This document shows positions 1 through 11,154 of a DNA stretch of 64,000 nucleotides, in pieces; position 1 is the first letter of the stretch; every line of letters begins with the position of its first letter. Source of the DNA: Ipomoea triloba (Eukaryota; Streptophyta; Magnoliopsida; Solanales; Convolvulaceae). Below the pieces are notes generated by a model that saw only the letters and a program-made list of their open reading frames with translations, ran no database searches and was not told the origin of the DNA. The stretch spans positions 5,676,229-5,740,228 of the forward strand of contig NC_044922.1 in the NCBI RefSeq assembly GCF_003576645.1. The letters are read 5' to 3'. The position numbers and the translations under genes are program-made.

Positions 1-58
<58 letters not shown>
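1..58. repeat. (TA)n microsatellite
   Basis: Uninterrupted TA dinucleotides run from the window edge. The array probably continues to the left. Confidence 0.95.
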
Positions 59-62
<4 letters not shown>

Positions 63-460
63 TCAATATAATAAAGGAAAACTATTAAACCTATATAATC
101 AAAATTTAATTTTTTTTTTAAAAAAAAAAACTTGTTTTTGATAATTTCCCATGTGTACAATTTGAGAGGGGAAATAATTATGATAGATGTCCAGTCCATA
201 TTAAATGCTTCTATGTAGTAGGGCCACCTGGTTTTGTGATAGAGTCCTAAAGCGTAATTAATGGTAGGAAGACCGCATTCCCCCAATCAATTAAATGTGT
301 GTGCCTAACTGTCCGGTAAGCTTTGGAATTAACGGTACGTTTAGTTGGATGAAGGAATTAGTTAGAAATGAATTATAATTTTATAAAAAAAATAATAATA
401 TGAAAATAAAGTCGGAGTTTGAATTTCAGTGTTTGGTTTGTATGAATAAAATTATTGAGA
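59..460. other. AT-rich non-coding stretch
   Basis: No gene is visible. The part near 419-460 resembles the sequence just right of the retroelement fragment at about 683-720. It is probably one side of that fragment's old target duplication, or of an older repeat it entered. Confidence 0.5.
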
Positions 461-697
461 TTTTTTTTTTTTTGATCTGGAGGAAGGGGGATACCCATAC
501 ATTTAGTCATCGTCAGTTTGACGCCACATCGGGAGGCCGAATTGGTCCTCTTCCAGGATTTCCAACAGTTCATTGGGTGGTTGACTATAGATAGCCACTC
601 TGTCTTCTCCATCTAGCGCACGAGCCAACAGATCAGCACCCCTGTTTTTATCTCTTGCAATATGGGAGACTTGCCATACTCCAATTTTCAATTTCAA
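461..697 (-). pseudogene. RNase H tail of a retroelement, probably LINE 3' end
   Basis: A 64-codon minus-strand frame (697-503) contains HIARDKNRGADLLAR, which resembles the end of an RNase H domain in plant retroelements (H-x-P/A-R-x-x-N-x-x-AD-x-LAR). After the stop, the minus strand reaches a 13-nt poly(A) (T run at 461-473), as expected for a reverse-transcribed 3' end. The flanks (about 419-460 and 683-720) look like an imperfect direct repeat. The rest of the polyprotein is missing. A gypsy RNase H fragment is the alternative, but the poly(A) favours a non-LTR element. Confidence 0.45.
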
Positions 698-750
698 TGT
701 TTGGTATATATGAGAATTGAAAAGAAATAAATAATATAAAATCCTAAATG

Positions 751-751
<1 letters not shown>

Positions 752-780
<29 letters not shown>
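752..780. repeat. (TTA)n microsatellite
   Basis: About ten TTA units lie in AT-rich non-coding DNA. Confidence 0.9.
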
Positions 781-781
<1 letters not shown>

Positions 782-782
<1 letters not shown>

Positions 783-2739
783 ATGACAAGTATCTCTTAG
801 ACTCATTTGCATATTTTATTTTTTTTACATAAAAGCTAAATTTCATAAAACTCAAAATAGCGTTATATACAAACAAGGACCCAAAAGTGGTCTCATGCAA
901 GAAATATATACACACCTATCACAAACTAAGGCCAAGAGGCTATATATACATATGATTTATTTTAAAAAGCTTAAACCTAAAGTCTCCCAAAACCATTCAT
1001 CATCGATCCTTGCGTAATCATCATGTTTCTTACCCTACACAAAGTGTGGGACCAATGCCCAAGTCCCCATTTTTTTTTAATTATTATCGACACCCGCTAC
1101 CCTTAGAGTGAACACCAATCCCCGGGGTACAGATCTCCGTAGTTTCCCCCCGGGCACCATTCACGTATTCACACTAAGCAATAGCTCTAACACCTCCCAC
1201 TCTTGACACTCATTTGCATATTCAAACAAAAAAAATATAACATATTAAATTCAAATACCACTCATCTACCGTATCTCTTGAACTAGACATATTGTAATTA
1301 ATTTTCATGTAAATACTTCATCAAATGTTAAGCTTCATAAGCTCACATCCAAAACAAATCATAAAAATAAAAATACACAACCTAATTAAACATAATAACA
1401 TGTTAAGCTTTTTAAAAGTCATATACAAAAATTAAATGGCATATACATTCACATCCTCACTACATACATAGGATTATTGCTTTTAGTTTTTTGGTTTGAT
1501 TATTTGTTTATATTGTGCTTTAAATGTCATCATATTAAGATCAATTGCCTTTATTTTTATTTTTGTATTTTTTAAACCTTTATTCCAATTATAGAGTCAT
1601 ACAAAACCAAACAACAATACTAATCATTCCAATTCCAATTCCAACTACTATCAAAAAACGTAAAATACTTTCACCAAAACTCATTTCAATTATTAAGTAT
1701 TTAAATTTTAATTGTGATTCCCATATTCAAACCAACGCACCTTAAGAATTTGATAACAACGACCCATTTCTAAACCAAGATCCTTATGCTAGCTAACAAT
1801 TTTGATTAAAAGATATGGCATTGCCTTTCTGTAGTGGCATGGCCGCATGGGCTATTTGGAGGAAAAGGGGCTGCACATGACTTGTAACAATTACCTAAAA
1901 AATAATGGATGAAAAATCTTTGATTTATAAATGTGACCCATGTGAGAATTTTGTGTCTATAGGTATATATGTTGGACCAACCATGGCAAATCCAACTAAT
2001 ACCTTATGTTTGATGTCCTAACTTTTTGAGGGGCAATTGCAAAAAATGCCTAATCAATAGGACAATATAATAATGTTGATTTATATGCATATGTATATAA
2101 CAAGTATCAATTAAATGTGAAGTACGTGTAATATACTAAATTTGGTCTGCGCTTTATTTCATTTGAGGAGAAAGAAAGATATACTTACATTGGGACCTTG
2201 TTTCTAAACTTTAAAATGTGGCTAAAAGTTTAAAATGCTATGGCACCCAGGTTCATTTTATTGGAAAAGTGTCCTTCTAGTGGATGATCCATTTTTATTG
2301 TTAAGGAGGATGGACGTATGGTGACCAAAAGGAAAGAATAAAATGCTAAGCTAAGAAGGTATAGCCAACAAGATTTGAACCTATGCTCTATGAGATAACA
2401 ACACACACCAATCTCCTAAGCTATTCACATTTCATATGTTAGAAGGCTAGATGCTCTACTTACCCGGCCATATGAAGATTGTTGGCACCAAGGTAGTAGA
2501 GGGACACATGTATAGCCAATAATGAAGGCAAGTTAGAGCTATACATTTGTCAACCATCCGGAAGGTCTTCAACACTATATAAGAGGCTTGGTGGCTCTCT
2601 TTAGACATCATTCATTGGCTCACTAAATCTTCACTGTCTAGTGACTCGTGAACCTAACTTCCAACAACAACAACAAGGTTCAATTCTCCACGAGTCCACG
2701 ACTACATTATTATTTCTAGTCCATTATTTGGGATGCCCC
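782..2739. other. Intergenic DNA with no recognisable gene
   Basis: Stop codons are dense in all frames. At 2340-2480 the minus strand has a GGTTCAAATC box-B-like motif, which suggests an old SINE or tRNA-like relic, but no full tRNA fold is visible. At 2571-2582 there is a TATATAAG-like box with no reading frame behind it. Confidence 0.5.
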
Positions 2740-2925
2740 GATCAATGATACTACTATTTTCCTACCCCTCATTTTGTATTTCCATACCCAATTTAAACCA
2801 TCAACTACTATTCTTGATACTACAATTTAAACCATCAATTACTATTCCTGATACTATTATTTTCCTACCCCTCGTTTTGTAATACCCAATTTAAACCATC
2901 AACTACTATTCTTTAAATTAGTCTT
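2740..2925 (+). repeat. Imperfect tandem duplication
   Basis: Phrases such as ATTTTCCTACCCCTC, CCAATTTAAACCATCAA and TACTATTC occur two or three times in the same order. This is a short, diverged local duplication with no coding content. Confidence 0.7.
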
Positions 2926-2961
2926 TTTTTTGAGTGACAAGGAAACTTGCAGTTACTGCTT

Positions 2962-3062
2962 GAGAGTCTGCACAAACAAAAAAGACTAATAGGTTGTTAT
3001 TGTTGGAAGTCAAACTTGTAATCTTATGGTTACTAAGTCAACAGTCTGACCAATTTGTTTGG
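2962..3062 (-). mobile_element. SINE-like copy (degenerate)
   Basis: Read on the minus strand it has a tRNA-like A box (TTGGTCAGACTGTTGACTTA) followed by GATTACAAGTTTGACTTCC in the box B position. The same word order recurs on the plus strand near 33880 and 41930. I infer one SINE family; the ends are not defined. Confidence 0.45.
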
Positions 3063-3259
3063 GGTTATCTAATTCAATGCCGCCCGTCGCACAAGGTCTT
3101 CCTAGTACGGTTTATCTCTATTGTGTAGTTTGCAGCCTATTACACAAGAGTGTGATTTACTCAATACACACACTCGGCCACTCCGATAGTGACTGCAGAT
3201 TTTTCTCATCACTCAATTCTTTGTTTTTTTTTAACAAATAATTTAGGTGGTATTATAAG

Positions 3260-3856
3260 TGATAGCGTAAATGTAAACGGGGTCTACGATTACGCTACGG
3301 ATACGTGTGTTACGGGTGGTGAGGAATGTCGTTCGGCCGGTCAGACGGTCGGTCTACCGGTCAGCGACTGAGCGGTTCGAAGCTATATCGCTCTACGGGT
3401 GACGAACAGTAATAAAGAGTAAGTAGGAGAAAAATGAGCAAATCGCAAGTGTATTAGTGTAGTACTAATGAGTTCTCTCTTTTTTCCTCCCCCCCCCTCA
3501 GTGAGGGGAATGACCCCTATATTTACACAAAGTGGATTCACTATGCACATGGTGTCTGATATGCAAGTGGATGGCATATTTGCATGGGCTGAACAGTCAC
3601 TCTGCAAAATGCGCATTGGTTTGCTCGAAGTGGTTGAGTCACTCGAGGTGATGAAAACACGGATCCCTTGTTCCCGAAAAGTTGTCGGTCGTCACATCAA
3701 GCAACTGTTGCGCTCGTGAGCCTCCAATCCACAAGGTGTGTTGCTTCCAATCATGCGGTCGACGGACCGATTGGGTGACGTCGACGGGCAGGTTGGTGAC
3801 CGTTGACGGACGGGTGATTAACGGACCGACTAGTACATGTGCATATTTACCCATCA
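3260..3856 (-). repeat. 3' LTR of the 3260-14199 element
   Basis: 597 bp, TG...CA on both strands (plus strand starts TGATAGCG and ends CCCATCA). It matches 13436-14199 with about seven substitutions seen by eye. It holds one copy of the 42-bp terminal segment that appears five times in the right LTR. Confidence 0.9.
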
Positions 3857-3873
3857 CAAGTCCCCCACTTCTT
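3857..3873 (-). other. Polypurine tract
   Basis: The minus strand reads AAGAAGTGGGGGACTTG directly before the LTR starting TGATGGG. This is the expected plus-strand priming site and fixes the element's polarity. Confidence 0.75.
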
Positions 3874-4024
3874 GAATCTGCGAGAGTCGTCAGGTTCGAG
3901 AAGTAGAATGTGCTCCAGGCGGCTAACTCGTTGCGAGCAAAGTCTCCCTGGTTTGAATGCCTTGATAGTCCGTGATGAACCCCTCAAGTTTGAGTTAAGC
4001 AGGAGGGGCGTGATTTACGCGGGT

Positions 4025-4098
4025 TGCCTCGTTAAAAACCTTAGACTAAGAAAAACCCTATGGGAAAAAACCTAGCTAAGGGAAAAAGAGTACAACCG
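4025..4098 (-). promoter_or_regulatory. Conserved retrotransposon 3'-end motif
   Basis: The minus strand reads GTTGTACTCTTTTTCCCTTA, then a GGTTTTTTCCCA block, then AAGGTTTTTAACGAGGCA. A diverged copy on the plus strand at 25382-25437 follows the Copia RNase H relic. I recall the motif near the 3' ends of many plant LTR elements; its role is unknown to me. Confidence 0.5.
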
Positions 4099-4525
4099 AA
4101 AGCATAATCATTAAAGACGGGTTTGTCCTATTTGTTTCCGATCGTCGAGCAATGGATCATTTAGCGGATTTTGTTCACATCTTTTCCATGGTTTGGAGAT
4201 GGGTCTTCCCTTGGCGATACCTCGGTCAAGTAAAAGTTGACAGACCAATCAAGTTCTCCACGACTGGGATGAGGAAGGTAGCACATACGAATCACCGAGT
4301 AGTTGACTTGACCAGGCGCATCCAGACCAAATGGGGTGATTGTTATCGGTCAGCTGAGTGATTTTGATGATCCGACCACCTGCGTGTATATTTCCTCCAG
4401 TTTGACATTTTGGACTTGCCAAGAACAATGCTCCCACCAGTAGTCTTCCAAGCTACTTTGCTTCTTACATGACCCATTAGCCTTTTTGGATCAACCCAAT
4501 TTCTCAAAAAACCCAAAATTTTTTG

Positions 4526-4533
4526 TATAAATA
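4526..4533 (+). promoter_or_regulatory. TATA box of the antisense gene
   Basis: TATAAATA lies about 590 bp before the ATG at 5117 and inside the element, pointing away from the nearby LTR. It is followed by a C/A-rich leader and a likely 5'-UTR intron: donor GTAAAA at 4670, a long pyrimidine tract, acceptor CAG ending at 4722. This suggests the gene has its own promoter rather than using the LTR. Confidence 0.5.
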
Positions 4534-4719
4534 TCCTCCTACCATCTTCACCTCACAATCAAGACATCTACCATCCTCACATCACAATCAAGATATTCCT
4601 AAGCTCTCAAAGCCGTCAAGTATATCACCAATCACCTCAAAAGCTACCAAGACCAAGCAACTGAAGCAAGTAAAACATTATAACTCTCTTCTTCTTCTTT
4701 TTTTTTTTTTTTTTTTTTT

Positions 4720-4950
4720 CAGATCTGGATTTCCAGATCTGATCTCTGCTCCAGTCGCCGGCGACTGGAGCAGAGCCCAGTCGGCGACCACCGACTGGAG
4801 GAAAAAGGGCCGGCGACTGCCGACTGGTTCCCAGTCGGCAGTCGCCGGGTTCGATCGACGTCGATCGAGCGCGGTCGACGTCGACCGAGCTGGTCGTCGT
4901 CGACCGAGCGACGTCGGTCGACGTCGATCAGCTCAGTCGACGTCGACCGA
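4720..4950. repeat. Cluster of GC-rich perfect palindromes
   Basis: Several inverted repeats follow one another: 4720-4741 (10-bp arms, 2-nt loop), 4744-4775 (32-bp perfect palindrome centred on GCC/GGC), 4810-4848 (18-bp stem, TTC loop), 4851-4868 (18 bp) and 4872-4887 (16 bp), then more GTCGAC words to about 4947. They sit in the presumed 5' UTR of the antisense gene, in otherwise AT-rich DNA. Confidence 0.85.
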
Positions 4951-5116
4951 ACACGGCGAATTTTTTTTTGAGCAAATCACAAATAAAAATAGTACACGCT
5001 GCGACTTAAAAACTACACGCTGTAACTAAAAAAGTTGATGCCATTTGTTTTGCCGTTGCTTCTTCGCTATGTTGTTTGCCCGTGGTATGTCACTTACATT
5101 CCTTTGCTAATGTAGC

Positions 5117-7085
5117 ATGTCGCAAGACAAAAAGTGGTGTATGCGCGACTATGACAGCGATGATGAGGATGTTAGTGCGTCTGAGGAATCGAGTAATTCT
5201 GACGATGCGCCCCAAGCTCGTTCGCATGTTACCTCGCGATCCAAGCGTTCAAAAATTTCATCAAAGAATTTTGAGGTTCAACTAGGCGAAGGTACCTCCC
5301 ATAATCCCAAGGAACTCTCAAGAAGTCAAACTGGAGTATCACATGACTATGTCGACTTGGATTCCGATGGTGCTCGTATCGTTGGAATTGATTTTACCGA
5401 CAAAGAGGTAGAACAACTCAAGAAGCTGATTGGAAAGGGGATTTCTTACTCAATTGATCGTCGTCCTTCCAACATCATTGATTGCCACCAAAAATATTGG
5501 GTAGGTGTGCACTTTGATTCCTTGAAAGCCGGTTTGCGCATCCCCTTTGACCCATTCCTTGTTGACTTCGTGAATTATTACGGCATAGTTCCAGGTCAGA
5601 TAGCACCCAACGCACACCGTATTCTTGCATGCTACCCTCAGATTTGCAAACGCCACCAAGTGCCTTGTACACTAGAACTCTTCAATTTTCTCCATCTGGT
5701 GAAGTGCATGGGGAAGAACCATCGCAACGGTTTTGTCATTATCCAATGTCGTGGGACAGCTGGGAAAGTTTCTGACTTGCCTGACAACAACCGTAGATGG
5801 AAAGAAAAATTTCTTCGGGTTCGTTTGGATGGTGATCTTCCTTTCAAAAATGAATGGTCTCGTCGGATGCGTAAGTGCGTGGTACCCCTTGAGACTCCAG
5901 AGATTCACATTGCTGTTGAGAAGATTAAGTCTGAATGCTATTCTTGAGAGATTTACCACTCCGCAGAGGCTTTTGATGCAGCTCGACTCCCTGCTCCAAC
6001 TTACGGGGCCCAAGGTTGGATCTTAAACGGTTAGCACATGTCTCCCCTTTTTATCTTTGATTCCTCACACGATTTGTTAACATCCAGGAGCGCCGGATAT
6101 TGATCCTGAATTAAAGGAACTGCTAGGTGCAGGCGCAAGCGGGAGTAGTCGACCCGGATTGCCAAAGATTATTTTGAAAAAGAAATTTGTACCTCCTACT
6201 ATCCCCCGTTATGAATTTGGTAGCCCTGGCTTTCCTTCTAAATCACATGGGAAGCGTCCCATAGGTGAGGTTGAAAGTGAGGTGTCGGGGAACGCTTTTG
6301 CCACTTGTCCTAACCTCGATGGGGGGTCTCCACTTGTGAGTGCGTTGACCCGCGCACCAGTTGATTTGCGAAAAATGTTCGATCTGTTACTCCAACTGAG
6401 TCCTCCACCCTCGGGCATCGCCACTTTGTCTAACGAAAAAGTTGCTGAGCAGCTAGCCCATCACCTAGCTAACGTACTTACTCCAATCATTGAGTTGCTG
6501 ATCTCTCTTTTCTTTGTTTGGTACTTTCTAAACTGTGATTTATGATCGTGTTTATGTCAGGTTGCTAGCACAGGCGCCGAGCTGTTCCTGCGATGCCAGC
6601 TTACTGCTATAGGATGGGAAAAGGAAACACAATCACTCAGGGCCACCGTGAGGGATCAGGAAAACCAACTCGAATCTCGTCGAGAACAAATATCCCATTT
6701 GGACGCCCAACTCTATTCCTTGGGACAGTATCCAAATTCCGACCAGTTTCGTCGAGATGCCATTGCTTATTTCGTATCTCGACCATCCGAGGTACCCGGT
6801 CTGTTGTCTGCTTTATGTCCCTCCGAGGATGCGGCCATTCCTTTGTTCCATATGTTCCGAGAAGACCCAGTGATATCGGCGATGATACGTAAGGTGACTG
6901 CATGGGGTTATCTCAAAGGAACCAGGGGCATGCAACAAACTTTGTATCACATATTACAAAATGCTCTCCCTGATGATTGGGAATCGGTTCGTACCGTTCT
7001 GCCCGAAGATCTGACATCTCCTGGTCCGGAGCCCTTCAAGAAGCCTCCAACGGGTATTTCCTCGTCGCGTGGTCAAGATCCATGA
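5117..7085 (+). CDS. Spliced antisense gene, 'putative gypsy-type transposon' domain protein
   Basis: Proposed exons: 5117-5870, 5967-6029, 6088-6473, 6561-7085, giving 575 codons. Introns start GTAAGT, GTTAGC and GTACTT and end GCAG, CCAG and TCAG. Splicing removes the TGA at 5945 and keeps the frame (phases 1, 1, 0). The N-terminal 90 residues are acidic and serine-rich with a basic patch (SRSKRSK). Residues about 125-250 match the plant family PF04195 (putative gypsy type transposon): FDSLKAGLRIPFDPFLVDF, then NYYGIVPGQIAPNAHRIL. The C-terminal exon is hydrophilic with a possible coiled coil (RDQENQLESRREQISHL). The function of the family is unknown. It lies opposite in strand to its retrotransposon. 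The second intron is only 58 bp here, against 68 bp in the partial copy at 7756. An older gene capture by the element is the likely origin. Confidence 0.65.
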
Positions 7086-7162
7086 TTGTTTTGTCCTCCA
7101 TAGTCGTAGTTGTTTGTTTGTGGAGTGTGATCGGGAGACCGACCCCGCTTGTGTCGGTTGTA

Positions 7163-7755
7163 NNNNNNNNNNNNNNNNNNNNNNNNNNNNNNNNNNNNNN
7201 NNNNNNNNNNNNNNNNNNNNNNNNNNNNNNNNNNNNNNNNNNNNNNNNNNNNNNNNNNNNNNNNNNNNNNNNNNNNNNNNNNNNNNNNNNNNNNNNNNNN
7301 NNNNNNNNNNNNNNNNNNNNNNNNNNNNNNNNNNNNNNNNNNNNNNNNNNNNNNNNNNNNNNNNNNNNNNNNNNNNNNNNNNNNNNNNNNNNNNNNNNNN
7401 NNNNNNNNNNNNNNNNNNNNNNNNNNNNNNNNNNNNNNNNNNNNNNNNNNNNNNNNNNNNNNNNNNNNNNNNNNNNNNNNNNNNNNNNNNNNNNNNNNNN
7501 NNNNNNNNNNNNNNNNNNNNNNNNNNNNNNNNNNNNNNNNNNNNNNNNNNNNNNNNNNNNNNNNNNNNNNNNNNNNNNNNNNNNNNNNNNNNNNNNNNNN
7601 NNNNNNNNNNNNNNNNNNNNNNNNNNNNNNNNNNNNNNNNNNNNNNNNNNNNNNNNNNNNNNNNNNNNNNNNNNNNNNNNNNNNNNNNNNNNNNNNNNNN
7701 NNNNNNNNNNNNNNNNNNNNNNNNNNNNNNNNNNNNNNNNNNNNNNNNNNNNNNN
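7163..7755. other. Assembly gap (N)
   Basis: 593 N. Sequence left of the gap (5846-7162) is repeated right of it (7756-9095) with about 1-2 % differences. The gap therefore joins two overlapping contigs, perhaps two haplotypes, that were not merged. Confidence 0.95.
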
Positions 7756-9020
7756 AAAAATGAATGGTCTCGTCGGATGCGTAAGTGCGTGGTACCCCCT
7801 GAGACTCCAGAGATTCACATTGCTGTTGAGAAGATTAAGTCTGAATGCTATTCTTGAGAGATTTACCACTCCGCAGAGGCTTTTGATGCAGCTCGACTCC
7901 CTGCTCCAACTTACGGGGCCCAAGGTTGGATCTTAAACGGTTAGCACATGTCTCCCCTTTTTATCTTTGATTCCTCACACGATTTGTTATTTCTTATTGA
8001 CATCCAGGAGCGCCGGATATTGATCCTGAATTAAAGGAACTGCTAGGTGCAGGCGCAAGCGGGAGTAGTCGACCTGGATTGCCAAAGATTATTTTGAAAA
8101 AGAAATTTGTACCTCCTACTATCCCCCGTTATGAATTTGGTAGCCCTGGCTTTCCTTCTGCTCCGTTTCCCCCTAAATCACATGGGAAGCGTCCCATAGG
8201 TGAGGTTGAAAGTGAGGTGTCGGGGAACGCTTTTGCCACTTGTCCTAACCTCGACGGGGGGTCTCCACTTGTGAGCGCGTTGACCCGCGCACCAGTTGAT
8301 TTGCGAAAAATGTTCGATCTGTTACTCCAACTGAGTCCTCCACCCTCGGGCATCGCCACTTTGTCCAACGAAAAAGTTGCTGAGCAGCTAGCCCATCACC
8401 TAGCTAACGTACTTACTCCAATCATTAAGTTGCTGATCTCTCTTTTCTTCGATTGGTACTTTCTAAACTGTGGTTTATGATCGTGTTTATGTCAGGTTGC
8501 TAGCACAGGCGCCGAGCTGTTCCTGCGATGCCAGCTTACTGCTATAGGATGGGAAAAGGAAACACAATCACTCAGGGCCACCGTGAGGGATCAGGAAAAC
8601 CAACTCGAATCTCGTCGAGAACAAATATCCCATTTGGACGCCCAACTCTATTCCTTGGGACAGTATCCAAATTCCGATCAGTTTCGTCGAGATGCCATTG
8701 CTTATTTCGTATCTCGACCATCCGAGGTGCCCGGTCTGTTGTCTGCTTTATGTCCCTCCGAGGATGCAGCCATTCCTTTGTTCCATATGTTCCGAGAAGA
8801 CCCAGTGATATCAGCGATGATACGTAAGGTGACCGCATGGGGTTATCTCAAAGGAACAAGGGGCATGCAACAAACTTTGTATCACATATTACAAAATGCT
8901 CTCCCTGAGGATTGGGAATCGGTTCGTACCATTCTGCCCGAAGATCTGACACCTCCTGGTCCAGAGCCCTTCAAGAAGCCTCCGACGGGTCCTTCCTCAT
9001 CGCGTGGTCAAGATCCATGA
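7756..9020 (+). CDS. Partial second copy of the antisense gene
   Basis: It starts inside exon 1 at the gap edge. Exons by analogy: 7756-7780, 7877-7939, 8008-8408, 8496-9020. The reading frame is open through all four. It differs from 5117-7085 by scattered substitutions, a 15-nt in-frame insertion in exon 3 (adds APFPP) and 10 more bases in the 7940-8007 intron. It may be the other allele or another element copy placed in tandem by the assembler, not a second gene within one element. Confidence 0.6.
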
Positions 9021-10067
9021 TTGTTTTGTCCTCCATAGTCGTAGTTGTTTGTTTGTGGAGTGTGATCGGGAGACCGACCCCGCTTGTGTCGGTTGTACTT
9101 TTACCTTTGCGTGTGTGAATCATTTCCTTCCTTCACTTTGTCATTATGTAACATGTTTCCGTGATCGAGTGTTTGCTCGTGCACGTTGCCTCTTACCCGC
9201 ACGATTGGTTGATTTGTCGAAAGATGCCTCACATCCATGTGATCAATTGACATATCACTTTGTCACAAGTTACTTGACATCGGAGTGGTTGGCCGAGTGT
9301 ACGTTGCCATCCAGGTGGTTGATCGTCCGTTGCTCCTCATCCAAGCGATTTGTCTACCGGTTGCTCGCCATATCGACATAGATTGCTTAACATCCAAGTG
9401 ATTGGTCAAAACACGGTAGATTACTACACACCAAGTAATCTGTCGATATGCAAGTGGTTGTTCAACAAATCACTCTGTCAATGGCTTGATGTTGAAGTGG
9501 TTGTTGTCCGTTGAAGGTGGCTAGGCTTCCCAGCTGATGATCGACCAGATTGCATAACATCCAAGCGGTCGACCATCACACGAAGTGCTTAGTAAACAGG
9601 TGTAGGTTGATTGGCGTCCACAAATGCTTCGCTCGTCGGTGCAGGTTGCACGAAGTGCTTGGTTGGCTGGTGCAGGTTGATCGGCATCCACAAGTGCTTC
9701 GCTCGTCGGTGCAGGTTGTGCTGGTGTTGGTTGCTTGACTCCCAAGATGTTGGTCGACTGATCAACCATCTTGCAAATTCCTTGACATAAGATAATATTC
9801 AAGCTTCTCTATGCTTTCTTGCAGTTTTTCAAGTAGTACATTCTCTTATCTATTCAAGCTTCTCTATGCTTTCTTGCAATTTCTCAAGTAGTATATTCTT
9901 CCATCCAACTCTCGCTGCTAACAAACTTGCACAACTTGGCTGCTCTGATGGTTACATTTACTCGTGCATGTCGAACAAAACCCCAAACGAAGATTCGTGC
10001 AGGTTGAACAAAACCCCAAACGAAGATTCGTGCAGGTCAAACAAAACCCCAAACGGAGATCCGTGCA
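8982..10067. repeat. First copy of a 1086-bp duplicated segment
   Basis: The same sequence follows the single N at 10068 (10069-11154) and looks identical over nearly all its length. It holds the end of the antisense gene, its 3' region and a block of degenerate repeats around 9540-9730 built on GTGCTTCGCTCGTCGGTGCA. No further protein is recognisable. Confidence 0.85.
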
Positions 10068-11154
10068 NCCAACGGGTATTTCCTCGTCGCGTGGTCAAGA
10101 TCCATGATTGTTTTGTCCTCCATAGTCGTAGTTGTTTGTTTGTGGAGTGTGATCGGGAGACCGACCCCGCTTGTGTCGGTTGTACTTTTACCTTTGCGTG
10201 TGTGAATCATTTCCTTCCTTCACTTTGTCATTATGTAACATGTTTCCGTGATCGAGTGTTTGCTCGTGCACGTTGCCTCTTACCCGCACGATTGGTTGAT
10301 TTGTCGAAAGATGCCTCACATCCATGTGATCAATTGACATATCACTTTGTCACAAGTTACTTGACATCGGAGTGGTTGGCCGAGTGTACGTTGCCATCCA
10401 GGTGGTTGATCGTCCGTTGCTCCTCATCCAAGCGATTTGTCTACCGGTTGCTCGCCATATCGACATAGATTGCTTAACATCCAAGTGATTGGTCAAAACA
10501 CGGTAGATTACTACACACCAAGTAATCTGTCGATATGCAAGTGGTTGTTCAACAAATCACTCTGTCAATGGCTTGATGTTGAAGTGGTTGTTGTCCGTTG
10601 AAGGTGGCTAGGCTTCCCAGCTGATGATCGACCAGATTGCATAACATCCAAGCGGTCGACCATCACACGAAGTGCTTAGTAAACAGGTGTAGGTTGATTG
10701 GCGTCCACAAATGCTTCGCTCGTCGGTGCAGGTTGCACGAAGTGCTTGGTTGGCTGGTGCAGGTTGATCGGCATCCACAAGTGCTTCGCTCGTCGGTGCA
10801 GGTTGTGCTGGTGTTGGTTGCTTGACTCCCAAGATGTTGGTCGACTGATCAACCATCTTGCAAATTCCTTGACATAAGATAATATTCAAGCTTCTCTATG
10901 CTTTCTTGCAGTTTTTCAAGTAGTACATTCTCTTATCTATTCAAGCTTCTCTATGCTTTCTTGCAATTTCTCAAGTAGTATATTCTTCCATCCAACTCTC
11001 GCTGCTAACAAACTTGCACAACTTGGCTGCTCTGATGGTTACATTTACTCGTGCATGTCGAACAAAACCCCAAACGAAGATTCGTGCAGGTTGAACAAAA
11101 CCCCAAACGAAGATTCGTGCAGGTCAAACAAAACCCCAAACGGAGATCCGTGCA
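10068..11154. repeat. Second copy of the 1086-bp segment after a single N
   Basis: It begins exactly at the one-base N. Its first bases match the 7046 version (AACGGGTATTTCCTCGTCGC) rather than the 8982 version, so the scaffold switches between two sequence versions at each join. Most likely a contig-overlap artefact. Confidence 0.85.

Noticed and set aside
2340..2480. tRNA gene on the minus strand
   Set aside because: A box B-like motif is present, but no acceptor stem or anticodon arm can be drawn.
4523..5029. 168-codon frame as a gene
   Set aside because: It crosses a likely 5'-UTR intron and the palindrome cluster; composition is low-complexity.
7036..7936. Frames running across N
   Set aside because: They are created by the gap.
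5117..9020. Two tandem antisense genes in one element
   Set aside because: The second copy starts exactly at the gap edge and overlaps the first over 1.3 kb; a contig-overlap artefact is simpler.
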